Source: Gp7-AA6 sp036395755 (GTDB lineage Bacteria; Acidobacteriota; Thermoanaerobaculia; UBA5066; Gp7-AA6). Taken from it: a stretch of DNA of 64,000 nt. The notes below the pieces were generated by a model. That model did no database searches. It saw only the letters and a program-made list of their open reading frames with translations, and was not told the origin of the DNA. Below are positions 25,165 through 34,436 of this stretch, piece after piece. The position numbers and the translations under genes are program-made. The first letter of the stretch is position 1. The number at the start of each line of letters is the position of its first letter. The stretch lies in the NCBI GenBank assembly GCA_036395755.1, contig DASWCZ010000069.1, forward strand, positions 112,287-176,286, read 5' to 3'.

Positions 25165-25233
25165 GGGTCAGGCCTGAATCGCTGAATTCGGGTCAGCGCT
25201 GAATGGCTGAATTCAGTGATTCGGCGTTGACCC
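25164..25233. repeat. Palindromic repeat family A, copy 1 (GGGGTCA...TGACCC)
   Basis: Starts GGGGTCAGGCCTGAATCG and ends GGCGTTGACCC, with the central GAATTCGGGTCAG shared by all copies. It begins on the last base of the PHP stop codon and ends 14 bases before the nfo start. The other copies are at 49728 and 53716, and the same GGGGTCA end is found on the RAYT element at 45344. The ends are inverted repeats and the middle contains TTCAGCG/CGCTGAA-type arms. Confidence 0.85.
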
Positions 25234-25247
25234 TCTAGAATCCTGGC

Positions 25248-26126
25248 GTGAAGGCCGTGCCGGTTACCGTCAACGATCTGCCCCTCGGCGCTCATCAATC
25301 CATCGCGGGAGGAACGCCACGCGCCGTCGAGCGCGGTCTCGAGGTCGGCTGCCGGGTGCTCCAGATCTTCGTCAAGAACAGCAACCGCTGGGTGGGGCGG
25401 CCGATCGATCGGCCCGAGGCGCGCGCTTTCCGCTCCGCCGCACGTGGTGCCGGGCTCGCGCGGGTCGTGGCGCACACGTCCTACCTCATCAACCTCGCAT
25501 CTCCCGTGGCGGAGCTCTCGCGCCGATCGATCGAAGCCCTGGTCGAGGAGATCGAGCGGTGCGAGCGCCTCGGGATCCCGGACCTCGTCCTGCACCCAGG
25601 CGCCCATTGCGGAGAAGGAGAATCCGCCGGGGTAGCGCGGATCGCGGCGTCGCTCGATCAAGTCTTCGAACGCACGGGCGGCGCTCACGTCCGGATCCTT
25701 CTCGAGACCGCCGCCGGACAGGGCTCCTGCGTCGGCCACCGTTTCGAGCACCTTCGGGACATCCTCGGCGCCGTCCGCACGCCTCGACGGGTCGCCGCCT
25801 GTTTCGACACCTGCCACGTTCACGCCGCGGGGTACGACATCGTGAGCGCGCGCGGCTGGGCGGAGACGATTGCCGATTTCGAACGCACCGTCGGACTTTC
25901 GCGGCTGGCGGCGATCCACGTCAACGACTCGAAGAAACCGCGCGGCTCGCGCGTCGATCGCCACGAGCACATCGGCCGCGGCACGATCGGCCGCCGGGGC
26001 TTCGTGAACCTCATGACCGACCCGCGTCTCGCGGCGATCCCCAAGTTCCTCGAGACCCCCAAGGACGAGGACGCGCTCGTGCAGGATCGAAAGAACCTGG
26101 CGGTCTTGCGCCGGCTCGCGACGTGA
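25248..26126 (+). CDS. nfo: Deoxyribonuclease IV (AP endonuclease, EndoIV family)
   Basis: A 292-residue TIM-barrel nuclease from a GTG start. Family motifs with zinc ligands: GAHQSIAGG near the N-terminus, VVAHTSYLINLASP, LVLHPGAHCG, LLETAAGQG, CFDTCHVHAAGYD and HVNDSKKPRGSRVDRHEHIGRG (written here in parts; the last covers about residues 223-245). It cuts the phosphodiester 5' of abasic sites in base-excision repair. It is followed by two coupled genes through GTGA overlaps, one of them a large membrane protein, so the operon mixes repair with envelope functions. Confidence 0.95.
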   Translation: MKAVPVTVNDLPLGAHQSIAGGTPRAVERGLEVGCRVLQIFVKNSNRWVGRPIDRPEARAFRSAARGAGLARVVAHTSYLINLASPVAELSRRSIEALVEEIERCERLGIPDLVLHPGAHCGEGESAGVARIAASLDQVFERTGGAHVRILLETAAGQGSCVGHRFEHLRDILGAVRTPRRVAACFDTCHVHAAGYDIVSARGWAETIADFERTVGLSRLAAIHVNDSKKPRGSRVDRHEHIGRGTIGRRGFVNLMTDPRLAAIPKFLETPKDEDALVQDRKNLAVLRRLAT

Positions 26127-26551
26127 GGAGGGCGCTCCTTCTCTCGCTCGCCGGCTCGGCCGTCCTCGCCGGGTTCTCCGTCGCCGCGCTGCCCTTCGCG
26201 CGCGGTCTCTTCCACGCGCCGCGAACGCCCTACGACGCGAGCGAGGCGACGTTCATGGTTCCCGCCTGGATCCTCCTGCAACGGGCGGCCGGGGTCGTGC
26301 CGCGCGGAGCCTCCGTCGTCGTCCGCACGGAGCCTTCCGACGCAACCAGTGACTCATACCTCCATCGTTTCGCGGTCGCGCTCCTGCCGGGCCGGAAGGT
26401 CGTCCCGGCCGCGTTGTGGAGCGTGCCGACGGACTCGGAGGTGCTGCGCGAGGCCGATTACGAGATCGTGGTCGGGAGAGCGCCTCCGACTCCGGCCGGT
26501 CGGCTCGTGCTCTCGATTCCGGAGGGAAGCGTCTGGAAGCGGGAGCGGTGA
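26123..26551 (+). CDS. Small hypothetical membrane-anchored protein
   Basis: A 142-residue protein starting at a GTG that overlaps the nfo stop (GTGA). It has one N-terminal hydrophobic segment (LLLSLAGSAVLAGFSVAALPFA) and then a soluble domain with no motif I recognise (ATFMVPAWILLQRA, YEIVVGRAPP). Its stop overlaps the next GTG start in the same way. Such short lumenal domains often accompany polytopic GT-C-like proteins; here this is inferred only from position. Confidence 0.65.
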   Translation: MRRALLLSLAGSAVLAGFSVAALPFARGLFHAPRTPYDASEATFMVPAWILLQRAAGVVPRGASVVVRTEPSDATSDSYLHRFAVALLPGRKVVPAALWSVPTDSEVLREADYEIVVGRAPPTPAGRLVLSIPEGSVWKRER

Positions 26552-27885
26552 GAGCCGGATACCTCTGGCTCGCGTCGTTCGCCGTCTTTCCACTCGCCGG
26601 CGCGCCTTTCGTCGTGCATCCGGCGTTCCGCCGCTTCGGAAACGTCTGCCGGATCGCGCTGGCGGGAGGAGTCGGCATGGTCCTTCTCTCCGCGACGATG
26701 ACGGTCTGGGCGCTCGCCGGCTGGCGCTGGGGGCCGATCCTCGTCCTCGCGAGCGCAGCCGTCGCGTTCGCGCTCCGGAGTCTGATCCCGAAGGGGTCAG
26801 ATCCCGCGCCGCCCGAGGCGCGGTCAGGGAGGCGAGATCAGAGTCAGGCGCGTACTCTGGTATGGATCGCGCTCATCCTCACCGCGATCTCCATCTTCGC
26901 CGCGCTGGCCGCGACGCTCGCGGCGCGCTCGACCTCTCCGGACCTCCTCCTCTTCTGGGGACCGAAGGCGCAGCAGTTCGCGGCCGCCCGGACGATCGAC
27001 GCCGGCTTTCTCTCCGCCCCCTACCTCGAATACTTGCACGTCTACTACCCGCCGCTCGTCACGAACGTCTTCGCGTTTGCCACAATGATCGCCGGACGAT
27101 TCCCGTGGGGCGCCGCGACGCTGACGTTCCCGCTGCTGCTCGCCGCGACGGCCGTTGGACTCTTCGGGATCCTTCGGGCCGAGGCGCCCGCGCCGCCCGC
27201 GGCGGCGGCGACCGCGCTCGTGATCTGCGCCCTCGGGCTCACCGGGATCCACTCTTCGGTCGCCGGCAACGCCGAGCCGTTCCTCCTTTTCTTCGAGCTC
27301 CTCGCCGTCGCGCTCCTCGTGACGCCGGCGGCGCGATCCGAGGCGGGAAAGCTCCTCGCCGGCCTCTTCCTCGCAGGCGCCGCGGCGGCGAAGGTCGAGG
27401 GACTTCCATTCGTCGGCGCAGTCATCGTCCTCTTTCTTCTCGTCGACCGCGACGCCGCCCGCCCGTTCGCGCGATCGGCGCTCCTCCTCCTGGCTCCGAC
27501 GATCGTTTCGATCGGCACCTGGCTCGCCTTCGGCGCCATGCGGAAAGTCTTCTTCGGCTACAAGGGTTACGGGCGCTCGCTGGAGTTCCACTGGGACCAT
27601 TTGTCCGCCGTCGCGTCCGCGATCGGAACCGCGCTGTGGAAGGCCGGGTATGTGCTCCCGTTCGCCGTACCGATCCTGGTACTCCTAACGATCCGGCCGA
27701 AAGGCCGCCGCGCCGTTCTGCCGCTCGGGGTCGCCGCGGCGCTTTCGGTCTTCCTCCTGCTGACCTACCTCCAGAGCCCGCGGGATCCCCGGCTCTGGAT
27801 CGCGTGGTCGGCGGCGCGGACGTTTTCGCCGGTCACCGCGATGATCGCCCTCGCTTCCTTCCGCGGGAGAGGAGAATCGCACTGA
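26548..27885 (+). CDS. Polytopic membrane protein, GT-C-glycosyltransferase-like
   Basis: A 445-residue protein with about ten hydrophobic segments. The GTG at 26548 overlaps the upstream stop. After the third segment is a hydrophilic loop (around residues 82-100) and then the lumenal stretch DLLLFWGPKAQQFAAARTID with YLHVYYPPLV, reminiscent of the first lumenal loop of PMT/ArnT-like GT-C enzymes, though no clear catalytic Asp-Glu pair is visible. The GGGGTCAG in the hydrophilic loop resembles the end of repeat family A but is within a good coding frame. The 3' end overlaps the convergent YfhO-like gene by 53 bases. Confidence 0.75.
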   Translation: MRAGYLWLASFAVFPLAGAPFVVHPAFRRFGNVCRIALAGGVGMVLLSATMTVWALAGWRWGPILVLASAAVAFALRSLIPKGSDPAPPEARSGRRDQSQARTLVWIALILTAISIFAALAATLAARSTSPDLLLFWGPKAQQFAAARTIDAGFLSAPYLEYLHVYYPPLVTNVFAFATMIAGRFPWGAATLTFPLLLAATAVGLFGILRAEAPAPPAAAATALVICALGLTGIHSSVAGNAEPFLLFFELLAVALLVTPAARSEAGKLLAGLFLAGAAAAKVEGLPFVGAVIVLFLLVDRDAARPFARSALLLLAPTIVSIGTWLAFGAMRKVFFGYKGYGRSLEFHWDHLSAVASAIGTALWKAGYVLPFAVPILVLLTIRPKGRRAVLPLGVAAALSVFLLLTYLQSPRDPRLWIAWSAARTFSPVTAMIALASFRGRGESH

Positions 27886-30226
27886 CGGCGCAGGCGGCGA
27901 GAGTTCCGGCGGTGACAGCCAGGCCCGCGGCGAAGCCGTCCGGCCAGTACCGCAGTACGGCGGCATGTCTCCCCGGCGGAACGCGGAAGGCGAGAAACGC
28001 ACGGTTATAGGTCGCAAGCGTCGACCGGCGTCCGTCGATCCGGAGCTTCCAGCCGGGCCAGCGCGTTACGGACGTCCCGACGGTCGCTCCTCCCGCCCCG
28101 GCCTCGACCGAGAGAGCGAGGCGGTCCGGCCGGTACGATTCGATGTGGACGCGCGCTTCGCCGTTCTCGACCCATCTTCCCGCAAGGGCACTGTCCGATC
28201 CGGAGACCTCGACGACGCCAAACGCGGCGAAGTCCTGGATCTGTTCGAGCGATCCGCGAGCTCCCTCCTCCGACGCCTCGTAGCGCAGGCGCCGGGGCAC
28301 GAACGCGCGCTCGAACGCGCCCGGGTTCTCGAGCAAACGGGTTCCGTCCCCCACCGCGCGCTCGATCCAGCCCGGCGGAACCCGGCGGTCGGCGGGAGCG
28401 AGCACCCACCGGACGTTCAGGAAAGAGAGGAAGGGCCGCGTCGGGTCCTCCACGCGGTTGAACCAGACCGGCTGCGGCACGCACCACAACGGAAAGGTCT
28501 CGTAGAGCGGCGCGAACGTCATCGCCTCGTATCCGCGTACGTCCTCGAGCTCGTAGAGCGCCGAAACGTTCGGGACGAACGTGAAGCCGACCGCCGTGAA
28601 CCGGTAGGGGGCATCGCGCGGAATCGGTTTCAGGACTTCCAGGTCGGGATAGAAGGCGCGGGAGGGAAACGTCGGGTACACGCGGCCGGCTTCCAGGCCC
28701 CGCTCCGCGATCAGAAGGACGAGCGCAACGGCGGGAAGGCACGGAGCGAATCGTCTCCGGGCGACTGCGACGGCAACCGTCACCGCGAGCAGGACGAGCG
28801 GCACGATCTGAAGCAGCAAGCGGCTCTCGAGAAAATCCTTTTCTACGTCGAGCCGGAGAAGCATCGGCCGAGCCTGGAAAAAGAGCAGGGCGACCGCGGC
28901 CGCCGTCGCGATCGCGGCCGCGAGCGCCGTTCCGAGCTTTTCTCCGCGGCGAATTCGCTCGGCGCCGACCGCCGCGAGCGCCGAAAGAGAGAGCGCTGCG
29001 AGGAACACCGTCCGCTCGTTCAACGCGATGTCGAAGAAAGGAAGCCGCGCCACGGCGTCCGCGACGATCGGCAGCCGCGCCCAGAGCGCCGCGCCGAGGA
29101 ACCCGAAGACCAGGAACGGCCACTTCTCGCGCTGCGCGGACAAGAGACCGACGAGGGCGAGCGGGAAAAGAATCGCCCCGGCATACGCTGCGGGCTCTCC
29201 GAAGCCGATCGCGGTCCTTCCTTTTCCGGAGACTCCGAGCGCATAGGGCACGACGTCGGGAATGGAGCGCCGTAGGCTCTCCGCGAAGCTCACGGAACGA
29301 TCGCTGTGCGCGTACGAGACGGATCGGATCGCGTGTTCCTGGGTGTGCGGGAGCGCTTCGATGAGCGGCAGCAGCAGGACGGCGGAGAGTCCGAGCGTGA
29401 TCGCACCGGCCAGGAGGGCAAGACGCAGGGAGCGCGGCCTCCTGCCGCGACCGGCAAAGGAGAGCTCGAAAAGAAAGAAGATTCCGGCCGCCGACACGGC
29501 GAAGAGGAGCGTCTCCGGATGGCCGGACGCCACGATGAGAAGGAGTGCGACGACGGTCAGGACGAGCGCTCGCCGACAGGGCTCGAACGCGAGCCGGCGC
29601 ACGCCGAGCAGGAGCAACGGAAACGGAGCGGACGCGGACGTGTGCTGCCACCCGGCGAAGAAGACCTGGTAGTCGCAGAACGCCCACCCCGCCGCGCCCA
29701 GGAGCGCCGGGATCTCTCCGCAATCGAGGTTGCGGAAGAACGCGTAGCATGTCAGCAGCGCGAGAAAACAGCGGAAAGCCATCTCGAACGTCCAGGCCTG
29801 CGCGAGCGGAAGCAGGAATCCGAGCCAGGTCATCGGGTGGAGCGCGGCGGGTTGCTGGGCCGCGAGCAACGGCTCCCCCGCCAGCAGGAACCGGTTCCAC
29901 AGAGGGAGCCGGCCGTTCTTGATCGCGTCGCGGACCGCTTTGCGAAACGGGATCATCTGCGAGACGACGTCGCCCAAGATCGGCGAGCGCGTCGGCCCGA
30001 TCCCCTGCTCATCGCGATGCGAGGCGAGCGGCTGTCCCTGGTACGCGATGTCCAGAGGCGCATAGACGCCCGCGGTCAGGAGCGCCTTCCCGGTCAGCAG
30101 GAACGGACCGAATGCGAGCAGAAGAGCGACTCCCGGTCGGATGCGGATGACGAATCGGTGGACGAGAAAGAGGGAAACCGCGCAGGCCGCGAAGTAGACC
30201 GCGAGCAACCGGAGGACGAGGAGCAT
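27833..30226 (-). CDS. YfhO-family polytopic membrane protein (copy 1)
   Basis: A 797-residue protein with many transmembrane segments in the first 500 residues and a C-terminal soluble beta-rich domain. The first lumenal loop has SQMIPFRKAVRDAIKNGRLP then LWNRFLLAGEPLLAAQQ, and the C-terminal domain has VTRWPGWKLRIDG and FRVPPGRHAAVLRY, the signature of YfhO proteins. Firmicute YfhO is a GT-C-type enzyme adding sugars to lipoteichoic acid; here it probably glycosylates some envelope lipid or polymer. It follows the related gene at 30232-32610 after 5 bases on the same strand, a tandem duplication. Its 3' end overlaps the convergent gene. Confidence 0.85.
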   Translation of the reverse strand: MLLVLRLLAVYFAACAVSLFLVHRFVIRIRPGVALLLAFGPFLLTGKALLTAGVYAPLDIAYQGQPLASHRDEQGIGPTRSPILGDVVSQMIPFRKAVRDAIKNGRLPLWNRFLLAGEPLLAAQQPAALHPMTWLGFLLPLAQAWTFEMAFRCFLALLTCYAFFRNLDCGEIPALLGAAGWAFCDYQVFFAGWQHTSASAPFPLLLLGVRRLAFEPCRRALVLTVVALLLIVASGHPETLLFAVSAAGIFFLFELSFAGRGRRPRSLRLALLAGAITLGLSAVLLLPLIEALPHTQEHAIRSVSYAHSDRSVSFAESLRRSIPDVVPYALGVSGKGRTAIGFGEPAAYAGAILFPLALVGLLSAQREKWPFLVFGFLGAALWARLPIVADAVARLPFFDIALNERTVFLAALSLSALAAVGAERIRRGEKLGTALAAAIATAAAVALLFFQARPMLLRLDVEKDFLESRLLLQIVPLVLLAVTVAVAVARRRFAPCLPAVALVLLIAERGLEAGRVYPTFPSRAFYPDLEVLKPIPRDAPYRFTAVGFTFVPNVSALYELEDVRGYEAMTFAPLYETFPLWCVPQPVWFNRVEDPTRPFLSFLNVRWVLAPADRRVPPGWIERAVGDGTRLLENPGAFERAFVPRRLRYEASEEGARGSLEQIQDFAAFGVVEVSGSDSALAGRWVENGEARVHIESYRPDRLALSVEAGAGGATVGTSVTRWPGWKLRIDGRRSTLATYNRAFLAFRVPPGRHAAVLRYWPDGFAAGLAVTAGTLAACAVSAILLSRGRKRGRSSR

Positions 30227-30231
30227 GCGCT

Positions 30232-32610
30232 TCAGCCCGGCCGTGCCCTCGTCCGGCGGCGCAACCGGACGAGAAACGCCGCGACGAAAGCGGCGCCGGC
30301 GAGCGCCGCACCCGCCGAGAAGGACCGCGGCGCGTAGCGAAGCCGGACCTCCTGATGTCCGGGAGGAAGCCAGAATCCGACGAACGCGTGGTTGACGGTC
30401 GTCAGCGGGACCTCCCTGCCAGCGGCCTCAGCGCGCCAGCCGGGCCAGTCCGGCACCGACGTCGCGACGAGAGCGCGCCTGCGAACGTCGGCGGTCAGGA
30501 CGAGATCGGGCCCGATCTCCCGGACGACCAGGGCGGCGGAACCGTTCTCCTCTCCGGATGAGTCGGCGTGATCGAGCCAGGCGACGTCCGCAAAATCTTT
30601 CGTCCGGCCCATTTCTTCGAGCCGCTTCGCAGCCTGCGGCTCCGCGCGAAGCCGGCGGGGAACGAACGCTCGCGGTAACGCCCGACGGCTTTCGAAGAGC
30701 GCGAGGTCCCCTCCTCGAGCGACGAGAACCCAGCCCTCGGGAGCCGCGGCGTCCGGTGCCGCGATCGCGTAACGCGCGTTCAGGAACGCGAGGAAAGGAC
30801 GGGTGAGGTCATCGACGCGATTGTGGGAAGCAAACTGGGGACTGCACCAGATCGGGAAGGTCTCGGCAAAGCGGGAGAGCGAGATCGACTCGTACCCGCG
30901 CACGTCTTCGAGCCCGTACAGCGCCGCGCCGTTGGGGCGAAAGACTTCACCGACGGCGACGACCCGGTACGGATCGCCGGTCCGGGGCAGGGCTTCGAGC
31001 GTCGGAAGGTCCGGCGCCAGAGACCGCGCCGGAAGGGTCGGATAGGTCCCGCGCATTTCCAGCCAGCGCTGCGCCACGAGAAGGGCCAGGGCGGCCGCCG
31101 CCACCTCGCGATGGCGCGTGCCCCGGAGAAGGGCGGCGAGCGCGAGGAGAACGAGCGGCGCGATCTCGTCGGCGAACGAAAGGGCGACGAAGCTCGATGG
31201 AAGCAACCGCTCGCGAAAAACTCCGGTCGAGAGAGCGAACACCATCGCGAGAAGCACGACCACGGCGGTCGAGGCGATCGCGAGGTCGCGCGCAGGCGAA
31301 TCGCGCGCGCCGATCCGGTCGGCGCCCAGAGCCGCCAGCCCAGCGAGGCCGAGCGGCGCGAGAAACACGAGGCGGTAGTTGAGAGCGAGAGCGAAGCCGG
31401 GCAGGCTTGAGGTCACGTCCAGGAGAATCGGCGCGCTCGCGCCATACGCGAGCCCGGCGAGGAAGAACGCGAGAAAGAGGCCGCGACCGCGAGGTCGGGG
31501 GGTGGTCCGTCCGAAGAACCCGACGGCGGCAAGAGGAAACAGCACCGCGCCCGCATAGGCGAGCGGCACGCCCGACCCGTCCTGCCTCCGGTCCTGGACG
31601 GGACTCTTCCCGTAGATCCCGTGCGCGAACGGCAGAATCGCCGGCCGGAGGCGGCGCATCGCCTCGCCCGCGGGAACGGACTGGCCCGTCTTTCCCTTTT
31701 CGAGCGCCGCCTGACGCGCGGCGTACTCCGCGGAATGCGGCAGCGCCTCGAGCAAGGGAAAGAGGACCGGCGTCGAGAGAAAGAACGCCAGAAGACCGGC
31801 GACGAACGCACCCGTGAGCACGCGCCCCGGGCGCGGTCGGCGGTCACGGGCGAAGAGCTCCCAGAGGAAATAGACGCCGCCCGCCGCGAGGCCGTGAAAG
31901 AAGGTCTCCGGATGCCCGCCGTGGAAAGAGAGGACCAACGCGACGGCGGTGATGCCGATCGCTCTGCCCCCGCCCTCCCGCGCGAGGCGGCGGAGCCCGA
32001 GCAGGAGGAGCGGAAAGGCCGCGATCGACGGTCCGACCGCCCAGCCGTCCCAGAAGAGCACGTAAGTCGAGAAACCCCAGCCGACCGAGCCCACGAGCGC
32101 GGCAAGGTCGGAACGGCAGAACTCGCGGAAGAAGAGGTATGCCGACAGAAGCGCCAGAAAGATGGTGAACGCGCAGGAGAACGTCCACGAGAGGGAAAGT
32201 GGCAGGAAAATCCCGAGCCAGGTCGCCGGATGAAGGACGCCGGCCTGCGCGGAGGCCAGCAGCGGGTTTCCCGCCAGCACGAACCGGTTCCACAGCGGGA
32301 GCCGTCCGTTGACGAGCGCTTCCCGGACGGCCGCCCGCCAGGGCAGGTTCGCGAACGCCAGATCTGACAGGATCGGATTCTCGATGCGCGTGATGCCGTT
32401 TTCCGCGGCGACCCGCCGCCAGGGGTCGTGCCCGGAGAACAGATCGGTCGGGCCGTAGATCTCGCCGCGCAGGAAAGCCCGCCCGGTGAAGAGCAGAGGC
32501 AGGAGAGCGAGAAGGAGCCCAATCGAGAGAGGAGTGCGCGTCACGAAGCGCCGCGCGAGCCAGATGGCTGTCGCCGTCGCGGCCGCCCAGGTCAGCCAGA
32601 GCACGAGCAC
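30232..32610 (-). CDS. YfhO-family polytopic membrane protein (copy 2)
   Basis: A 792-residue paralogue of the next gene, with the same design: polytopic N-terminal two thirds with LANLPWRAAVREALVNGRLP-like lumenal loop followed by LWNRFVLAGNPLLASAQAG and HPATWLGIFLPL, and a C-terminal beta domain with VPDWPGWRAEAAG and FWLPPGHQEVRLRY. The DIxxGHDPW segment (TDLFSGHDPWRRV) is also YfhO-like. The start is a GTG. It probably works as a lipid-linked sugar transferase in the envelope, as inferred for YfhO. First gene of the tandem pair. Confidence 0.85.
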   Translation of the reverse strand: MLVLWLTWAAATATAIWLARRFVTRTPLSIGLLLALLPLLFTGRAFLRGEIYGPTDLFSGHDPWRRVAAENGITRIENPILSDLAFANLPWRAAVREALVNGRLPLWNRFVLAGNPLLASAQAGVLHPATWLGIFLPLSLSWTFSCAFTIFLALLSAYLFFREFCRSDLAALVGSVGWGFSTYVLFWDGWAVGPSIAAFPLLLLGLRRLAREGGGRAIGITAVALVLSFHGGHPETFFHGLAAGGVYFLWELFARDRRPRPGRVLTGAFVAGLLAFFLSTPVLFPLLEALPHSAEYAARQAALEKGKTGQSVPAGEAMRRLRPAILPFAHGIYGKSPVQDRRQDGSGVPLAYAGAVLFPLAAVGFFGRTTPRPRGRGLFLAFFLAGLAYGASAPILLDVTSSLPGFALALNYRLVFLAPLGLAGLAALGADRIGARDSPARDLAIASTAVVVLLAMVFALSTGVFRERLLPSSFVALSFADEIAPLVLLALAALLRGTRHREVAAAALALLVAQRWLEMRGTYPTLPARSLAPDLPTLEALPRTGDPYRVVAVGEVFRPNGAALYGLEDVRGYESISLSRFAETFPIWCSPQFASHNRVDDLTRPFLAFLNARYAIAAPDAAAPEGWVLVARGGDLALFESRRALPRAFVPRRLRAEPQAAKRLEEMGRTKDFADVAWLDHADSSGEENGSAALVVREIGPDLVLTADVRRRALVATSVPDWPGWRAEAAGREVPLTTVNHAFVGFWLPPGHQEVRLRYAPRSFSAGAALAGAAFVAAFLVRLRRRTRARPG

Positions 32611-32697
32611 ATCGATTTTCAGAGCGTCCTTTCCCCCGCGAAGATTCTAGCGACGCCGCCCCGGCGACTGTCGTAAATCAGAAGCAAAGGCAGAGCG

Positions 32698-34338
32698 TTG
32701 GAGAAGAGCTCGATTTCACCCCGCGTGCCCCCGGCGACGACTTCAAGCCGCGCCGAAGCGTGGTTCACCGCGAGTTTCTTTTTCGCGTTCGCGGCGATCA
32801 TCTGGGCCGCGACCCGCCCCCCCGGCGTCTTCCTCGACCTGTTCGAGAACGGCCACTGGCTCGGGCCCGCGTCGGACATGCTCGCAGGCAAGGTGCCTTA
32901 TCGGGACACTTTTCCCCTGCACGGCTTCTTCTCCGACGGAGGGCGCGACTTTCTGCTCTTTCGATGGTTCGAACCGAGTTTCCTGGCATCGGTGGAGGCC
33001 CGTCACGTCATCGAGTCATTCTTCCATCCGGCTCTCTTTCTCGTCGCCGCCGCGGCAAGCCATCGCCCCGTGCTCGCGGCGCTCGCGGTTCCCCTCAACA
33101 TTGGCATGTCGATCGCCGTCGTAGCGGACCGTCCGGTGTTGCCGCTCGTGAGCCTCGCTGCGTTCGCCTGGGCTCTCGGCGGCAGCGGGTCGGGGCGGCG
33201 CGAGTTCTTCGCGGCCTTCCTCGGAGGACTCGGCCTTCTCTACGCGCTCGATTTCGGGACTTTCGTCTTGGCGGCGGAGGTCACCACGCTCGCGTTCTGT
33301 CGTCTGATGTCCTCGAAATCGGAGCCTCGCCTTTTTCGCATCGGCCATTACTTCCTCGGGCTCGGGGCGGTCCTGATCCCCTGGCTTGCGTTCCTCGCGA
33401 CGGTCGGCGCTCTGGGTCCCTTCCTGAAGGTCTCGTTCATCGATCTCCCATTCCGATTCGAGTCGCTCTGGGGCCTCCATTTCCCGGCGCCGTGGGAGCT
33501 CCTCCGAGAGTGGTGGAAAGGCCGTCCGTACATGGCGGGGGATGTTCCCGTGGGCCCTGCGATCGCGAAGCGTTTCTACCTGGCGCCCCTCTTCGGCGTA
33601 ACCGGGGTCCTCCTCGCCCTCCGGATTCGAAGACGGGAGATCGCGACCGCCCTCGCGATGCGGCTCCTCGTGCTATCGCTTGCGTGTCTTGCGTTCTTTT
33701 GTCACGTCGTCTTTCGGCTCCACCTTCAAGCCGGCAACGCGCTGACGGGCCCCGTCTTTTTCCTCCTCCTTGTCGCCGCGTTCGAAGCCTTCCGCAACCG
33801 GGTCGCGTCGCCGCGGCGTCTCGGCGCAGCTTTCGCGACTGCCGGCTGTCTTGCCGCACTCTCGATGAACGGCCCCGGCCGCCTGCTTACGATCTTCCGA
33901 GACGCGACGAGATATTCGGAAAGGATGGCGCCACTGGCGTGGACCGTGCCGCTCACGGTTCCCCGCGGCGGAGGGATCCGCGTGCCCCGGGACGAAGAAC
34001 GCAACTTGCGGGCTCTGATCGAGTTTACGAATCGGCACTCGGCAGAGGGCTCGATGGTTCTCGATCTCTCGAACCGGGCTGGCCTGTACTTTTTTCTGCG
34101 CCGCGTGAACCCGACGCGGTTCACCGAGGTGCCGCCGATGGCCCCATTCGAAGAGGAAGTCCTGCGCGACCTCCGCGCGCGGCGGCCCGCTCTTGTGTTC
34201 CTCGAAAGTGGAAGCTGGCTCGACGCGATCGACGGGATTCCGAACTCGCAGAGAATCCCGAGAGTCTGGAGCTGGGTGCTCGAGAACTACCCGATTCGGG
34301 AGAAGGTCGGCGACACGGTCGTCGCGCTGCCGAAGTAA
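32698..34338 (+). CDS. Polytopic membrane protein, GT-C-glycosyltransferase-like
   Basis: A 546-residue protein from a TTG start, with about ten transmembrane segments in residues 20-390. The first lumenal loop, LFENGHWLGPASDMLAGK followed by VPYRDTFPLHG, has the acidic residue, GxVPYRDxxxxHG arrangement common to many GT39/PMT-like GT-C enzymes. The C-terminal ~150 residues form a soluble domain (NLRALIEFTNRHSAEGSMVL, LVFLESGSWLDAID) of the kind that follows these transmembrane cores. It diverges from the YfhO-like pair with 87 bases between. Substrate and product are unknown. Confidence 0.75.
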   Translation: MEKSSISPRVPPATTSSRAEAWFTASFFFAFAAIIWAATRPPGVFLDLFENGHWLGPASDMLAGKVPYRDTFPLHGFFSDGGRDFLLFRWFEPSFLASVEARHVIESFFHPALFLVAAAASHRPVLAALAVPLNIGMSIAVVADRPVLPLVSLAAFAWALGGSGSGRREFFAAFLGGLGLLYALDFGTFVLAAEVTTLAFCRLMSSKSEPRLFRIGHYFLGLGAVLIPWLAFLATVGALGPFLKVSFIDLPFRFESLWGLHFPAPWELLREWWKGRPYMAGDVPVGPAIAKRFYLAPLFGVTGVLLALRIRRREIATALAMRLLVLSLACLAFFCHVVFRLHLQAGNALTGPVFFLLLVAAFEAFRNRVASPRRLGAAFATAGCLAALSMNGPGRLLTIFRDATRYSERMAPLAWTVPLTVPRGGGIRVPRDEERNLRALIEFTNRHSAEGSMVLDLSNRAGLYFFLRRVNPTRFTEVPPMAPFEEEVLRDLRARRPALVFLESGSWLDAIDGIPNSQRIPRVWSWVLENYPIREKVGDTVVALPK

Positions 34339-34436
34339 CGGAACGGAAGCAGTGTCACCCGCCCAAACAGGTCTGCTCGACCGCAGGGATCTCGCGACAC
34401 GAACCGGCGCAGAACCGAACGGAGTTGTATCTCGGT

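Noticed and set aside
26789..26860. GGGGTCAG and GGTCAGG motifs resembling repeat family A inside a membrane-protein gene
   Set aside because: Lacks the shared GAATTCGGGTCAG core and matching second terminus, and the reading frame stays open. Could be an old remnant but the match is too short.
34339..34436. Terminator between the convergent genes at 34.3-34.4 kb
   Set aside because: No stable stem with a T run was found in the 98-base gap.
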